Assembly: GCA_029718625.1 (NCBI GenBank)
Contig: CM056397.1
Coordinates: 4,798,590-4,862,589, forward strand
Source of the DNA: Synaphobranchus kaupii
Lineage: Eukaryota > Chordata > Actinopteri > Anguilliformes > Synaphobranchidae
DNA length: 64,000 nucleotides
Direction: 5' to 3'
The position numbers were made by a program, and so were the translations under genes. Positions 63,662-64,000 of the stretch are shown here, in pieces (within the stretch, counting starts at the first letter, position 1; each line of letters opens with the position of its first letter). The notes under the pieces are model-generated. The model was not told the DNA's origin. It did no database searches and saw only the letters and a list, made by a program, of their open reading frames with translations.

Positions 63662-63788
63662 ACAATATTTTGTCATGCGACGGAACTCCACCCAGAAAGG
63701 GGACTGGGACCAAATTGTCTGGAAACCTGCAACTATTCATCATACAGTTCAGAGGGATGGTAACAGCTGTGGGGTATTCACAATGCAA
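63662..63788 (+). CDS. Ulp1 protease exon 5 with catalytic Gln and Cys
   Basis: The acceptor GTTTCAG and donor GTAAGT bound a 127-bp exon. It reads QYFVMRRNSTQKGDWDQIVW, KPATIHHTVQ and RDGNSCGVFTMQ. Q-x-D-x-x-S/N-C-G is the hallmark of Ulp1/SENP-like (C48) cysteine proteases: Gln (63750-63752) forms the oxyanion hole and Cys (63768-63770) is the nucleophile. In transposons such proteases are attached to or encoded next to the transposase; the real substrate is unknown. The gene must continue past the window, since the last helices of the domain are missing. Confidence 0.8.
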
Positions 63789-64000
63789 GTAAGTTGTGGA
63801 ACTGCAAACTGTATGCTGCAATGTTTCCTTTTATATTTTCTAACCTTTTCCATTCATACACCTCTGTATTAGCTTGTTGTGGCTACACTACAAGATTTCT
63901 GCATTTGCACAAAATGATGAATGTGTAATGGTGATAAATAATGAACAGATGGGAAAGACTCTGATTCAGTCAACAAGAACCCCAGAAACAATCAGTATTG
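63789..64000. other. Start of the next intron, window end
   Basis: AT-rich sequence after the GTAAGT donor. No further exon could be supported before the window ends. Confidence 0.45.

Overview
The window is eukaryotic and most like a teleost fish. It has spliced exons with GT/AG borders, a tRNA-derived SINE whose body and tail are of the fish V-SINE/LINE-tail kind, Tc1-like transposons of the fish type, hAT-like and MULE-like remnants, a solo LTR and a very long satellite array. There is no prokaryotic gene organisation. The species cannot be fixed from sequence alone.

Layout. 1-6070 is non-satellite sequence rich in transposon debris: a decayed first exon of a hAT/ZMYM1-like gene (minus strand, 837-1106), a solo LTR with a perfect 5-bp target duplication (1704-2462), an orphan terminal exon (2878-3090), a CpG- and CCAAT-containing promoter-like stretch (about 4231-4470) and a scrambled Tc1 fragment (5308-5568). 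A 500-N assembly gap (6071-6570) hides the left satellite boundary. 6571-53634 is a roughly 47-kb tandem array of about 357-381-bp monomers. Two or three monomer families alternate to form 738-bp dimers, and these build 1476-bp, 2932-bp and other higher-order repeats. The right edge decays, contains a small inverted piece (53635-53671), and is interrupted by a 1359-bp Tc1-like element with IR/DR ends (53705-55063). One strongly diverged monomer lies beyond that element (55064-55365).

55366-58450 is repeat-rich non-coding DNA: a V-SINE-like copy, a long foldback element and small duplications. A candidate minus-strand non-coding first exon and promoter (58453-58630) sit head to head with the last unit.

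58847-64000 (truncated by the window) is the most interesting coding locus: a multi-exon plus-strand gene of a large transposon or transposon-derived gene. Its order is an N-terminal CG-1-like segment, a MULE-type DDE transposase, a SWIM zinc finger, a low-complexity linker made of small phase-0 exons, and a Ulp1/C48-type cysteine protease. The large 5' exon carries about six frame changes, while several 3' exons keep consistent phase. It is therefore either a decaying copy, a gene with base-calling errors, or both.

Beyond this locus, no intact conventional host gene can be supported. The many short open frames in the satellite are by-products of the repeat and start with TTG rather than ATG.
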